Part shown: piece by piece, positions 63,509 to 64,000 of the stretch
How positions within the stretch are numbered: position 1 is the first letter of the stretch
Layout of the letters: every line of letters starts with the position of its first letter
NCBI GenBank assembly: GCA_949948735.1
Contig: CATLGV010000005.1
Coordinates: forward strand, 124,001-188,000
From: an uncultured Lachnospiraceae bacterium
Lineage (GTDB): Bacteria; Bacillota; Clostridia; Lachnospirales; Lachnospiraceae
DNA: 64,000 nucleotides
Direction: 5' to 3'
The notes under the pieces: generated by a model
Databases searched by the model: none
Told to the model about the DNA's origin: nothing
Seen by the model: only the letters and a program-made list of their open reading frames with translations
Made by a program: the position numbers and the translations under genes

Positions 63509-64000
63509 ATGAAGACAAATTGTAAAAAGTGGAAGTATCTGCTAGGCCTTACATCCGTTGTAGTGGCGTTTACGATACCCCCTGTCGTTTTAACCAATGC
63601 GGTAGACGCAAAGGCAGAAGTAATGGACGATAAGAGTGAAGTACAGGAAACCACCTCAGACAAAATGGATTCAGTTAATACGACAGCAGGAGCGGCGGTT
63701 CTCTTAGACGCGGATATTTCGCTGGAGACAGAAGAGCTGATAGCGCTTGCCGAGAACAACAGTATTCCGGACACCCCGTCCGAGGCGGAGCCGGCAGCAC
63801 AGACAGAAGAGGAAGCGGGGGCAGAGGGCACTCTCGTTATGGCGAAGGTCAGCCAGTCCGTAAATATCAGAGAGAGCGCCAGTCAGGAATCCGAGAAGGT
63901 AGGCGTCCTGTACAAGGACTGCGGCGGAGATATTCTGGAGCAGCAGGGCGATTGGACAAAAATCAAATCCGGCGACGTAGTCGGATGGGTAAATAACGAG
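63509..64000 (+). CDS. Secreted SH3-domain protein, 3' end outside window
   Basis: The frame starts at the ATG at 63509 (CGGAGAG ahead) and is open to the window end, 164 codons. A signal peptide is visible (KKWKYLLGLTSVVVAFTIPP and VVLTNAVDAKA). An acidic, Glu/Thr/Pro-rich spacer (~35-108) follows. A bacterial SH3 (SH3b) domain starts near residue 112 (SQSVNIRESASQESEKVGVL, DWTKIKSGDVVGWVNNE). Proteins of this plan usually go on to an NlpC/P60, amidase or SleB-type wall hydrolase domain, which would lie beyond the window. Probable cell-wall binding protein. Confidence 0.85.
   Translation, partial: MKTNCKKWKYLLGLTSVVVAFTIPPVVLTNAVDAKAEVMDDKSEVQETTSDKMDSVNTTAGAAVLLDADISLETEELIALAENNSIPDTPSEAEPAAQTEEEAGAEGTLVMAKVSQSVNIRESASQESEKVGVLYKDCGGDILEQQGDWTKIKSGDVVGWVNNE

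Noticed and set aside
62242-63831. 529-codon open frame on the minus strand across proC and the SH3 gene
   Set aside because: Serine/threonine-rich shadow; the plus-strand genes have start sites, motifs and a terminator.

Overview
The window looks like chromosomal DNA of a spore-forming, probably flagellated Clostridia, most likely a Lachnospiraceae-type gut Firmicute. The pointers are SpoVG, SpoVT, a DnaD/DnaI primosome pair, paired GlgC/GlgD, an NADP-type glutamate dehydrogenase, a SAM-I riboswitch in front of metK, and the loose B. subtilis-like neighbourhood spoVG, pth, mfd ... spoVT. Most of the window is fairly GC-rich core sequence. About 47.4-54.3 kb is visibly AT-rich, uses different codons, and is a small defence island.

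Layout. 0-7.5 kb: a 5'-cut PcRGLX/YetA-like glycan enzyme, a CPBP protease, a MATE exporter, a Na/Pi cotransporter with a PhoU tail, and gdhA. 7.5-14.3 kb (minus strand): a signalling operon with an HD-GYP response regulator, a hybrid histidine kinase with HPt, and a second hybrid kinase whose C-terminus is a whole DegV fatty-acid-binding domain. 14.4-24.6 kb: an unknown protein behind a sigma-D-type promoter; galE; a minus-strand dnaD-dnaI-prs operon; murC; glgC-glgD. Two clusters of DnaA boxes bracket the galE/prs/dnaI/dnaD block. 24.7-35.4 kb: spoVG, pth, mfd, a ferredoxin-type aldo/keto reductase, a two-gene DUF4391-like/BrxD-like ATPase cassette, a HAD phosphatase, mgtE and spoVT. 35.4-47.4 kb: a decayed chemotaxis receptor (two frameshifts and an amber stop), a hemolysin-III protein, a small conserved protein, a coiled-coil membrane protein, a flavin reductase, a LysM/G5/M23 peptidase, murA, SAM riboswitch plus metK, a 5'-truncated SRPBCC gene, a kinase-like P-loop protein, a lipoprotein and a HAD hydrolase.

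47.4-54.3 kb (island): a histidine-kinase remnant, then an AbiE toxin-antitoxin pair whose toxin gene is split by a 157-bp MITE-like insertion with target duplication, then a McrBC-type two-gene restriction system with a long coiled coil and an unrecognised N-terminal domain. 54.3-64 kb: core sequence resumes with a consensus promoter and structured leader ahead of an ABC importer whose permease and ATPase are fused, then dnaE, pfkA, a TrmH-type rRNA methyltransferase, proC, and the start of a secreted SH3-domain protein cut by the window end.

No tRNA, rRNA, CRISPR array, integrase or transposase gene was seen. Coordinates of promoters and hairpins come from reading the sequence by eye; no folding, database or alignment program was run.
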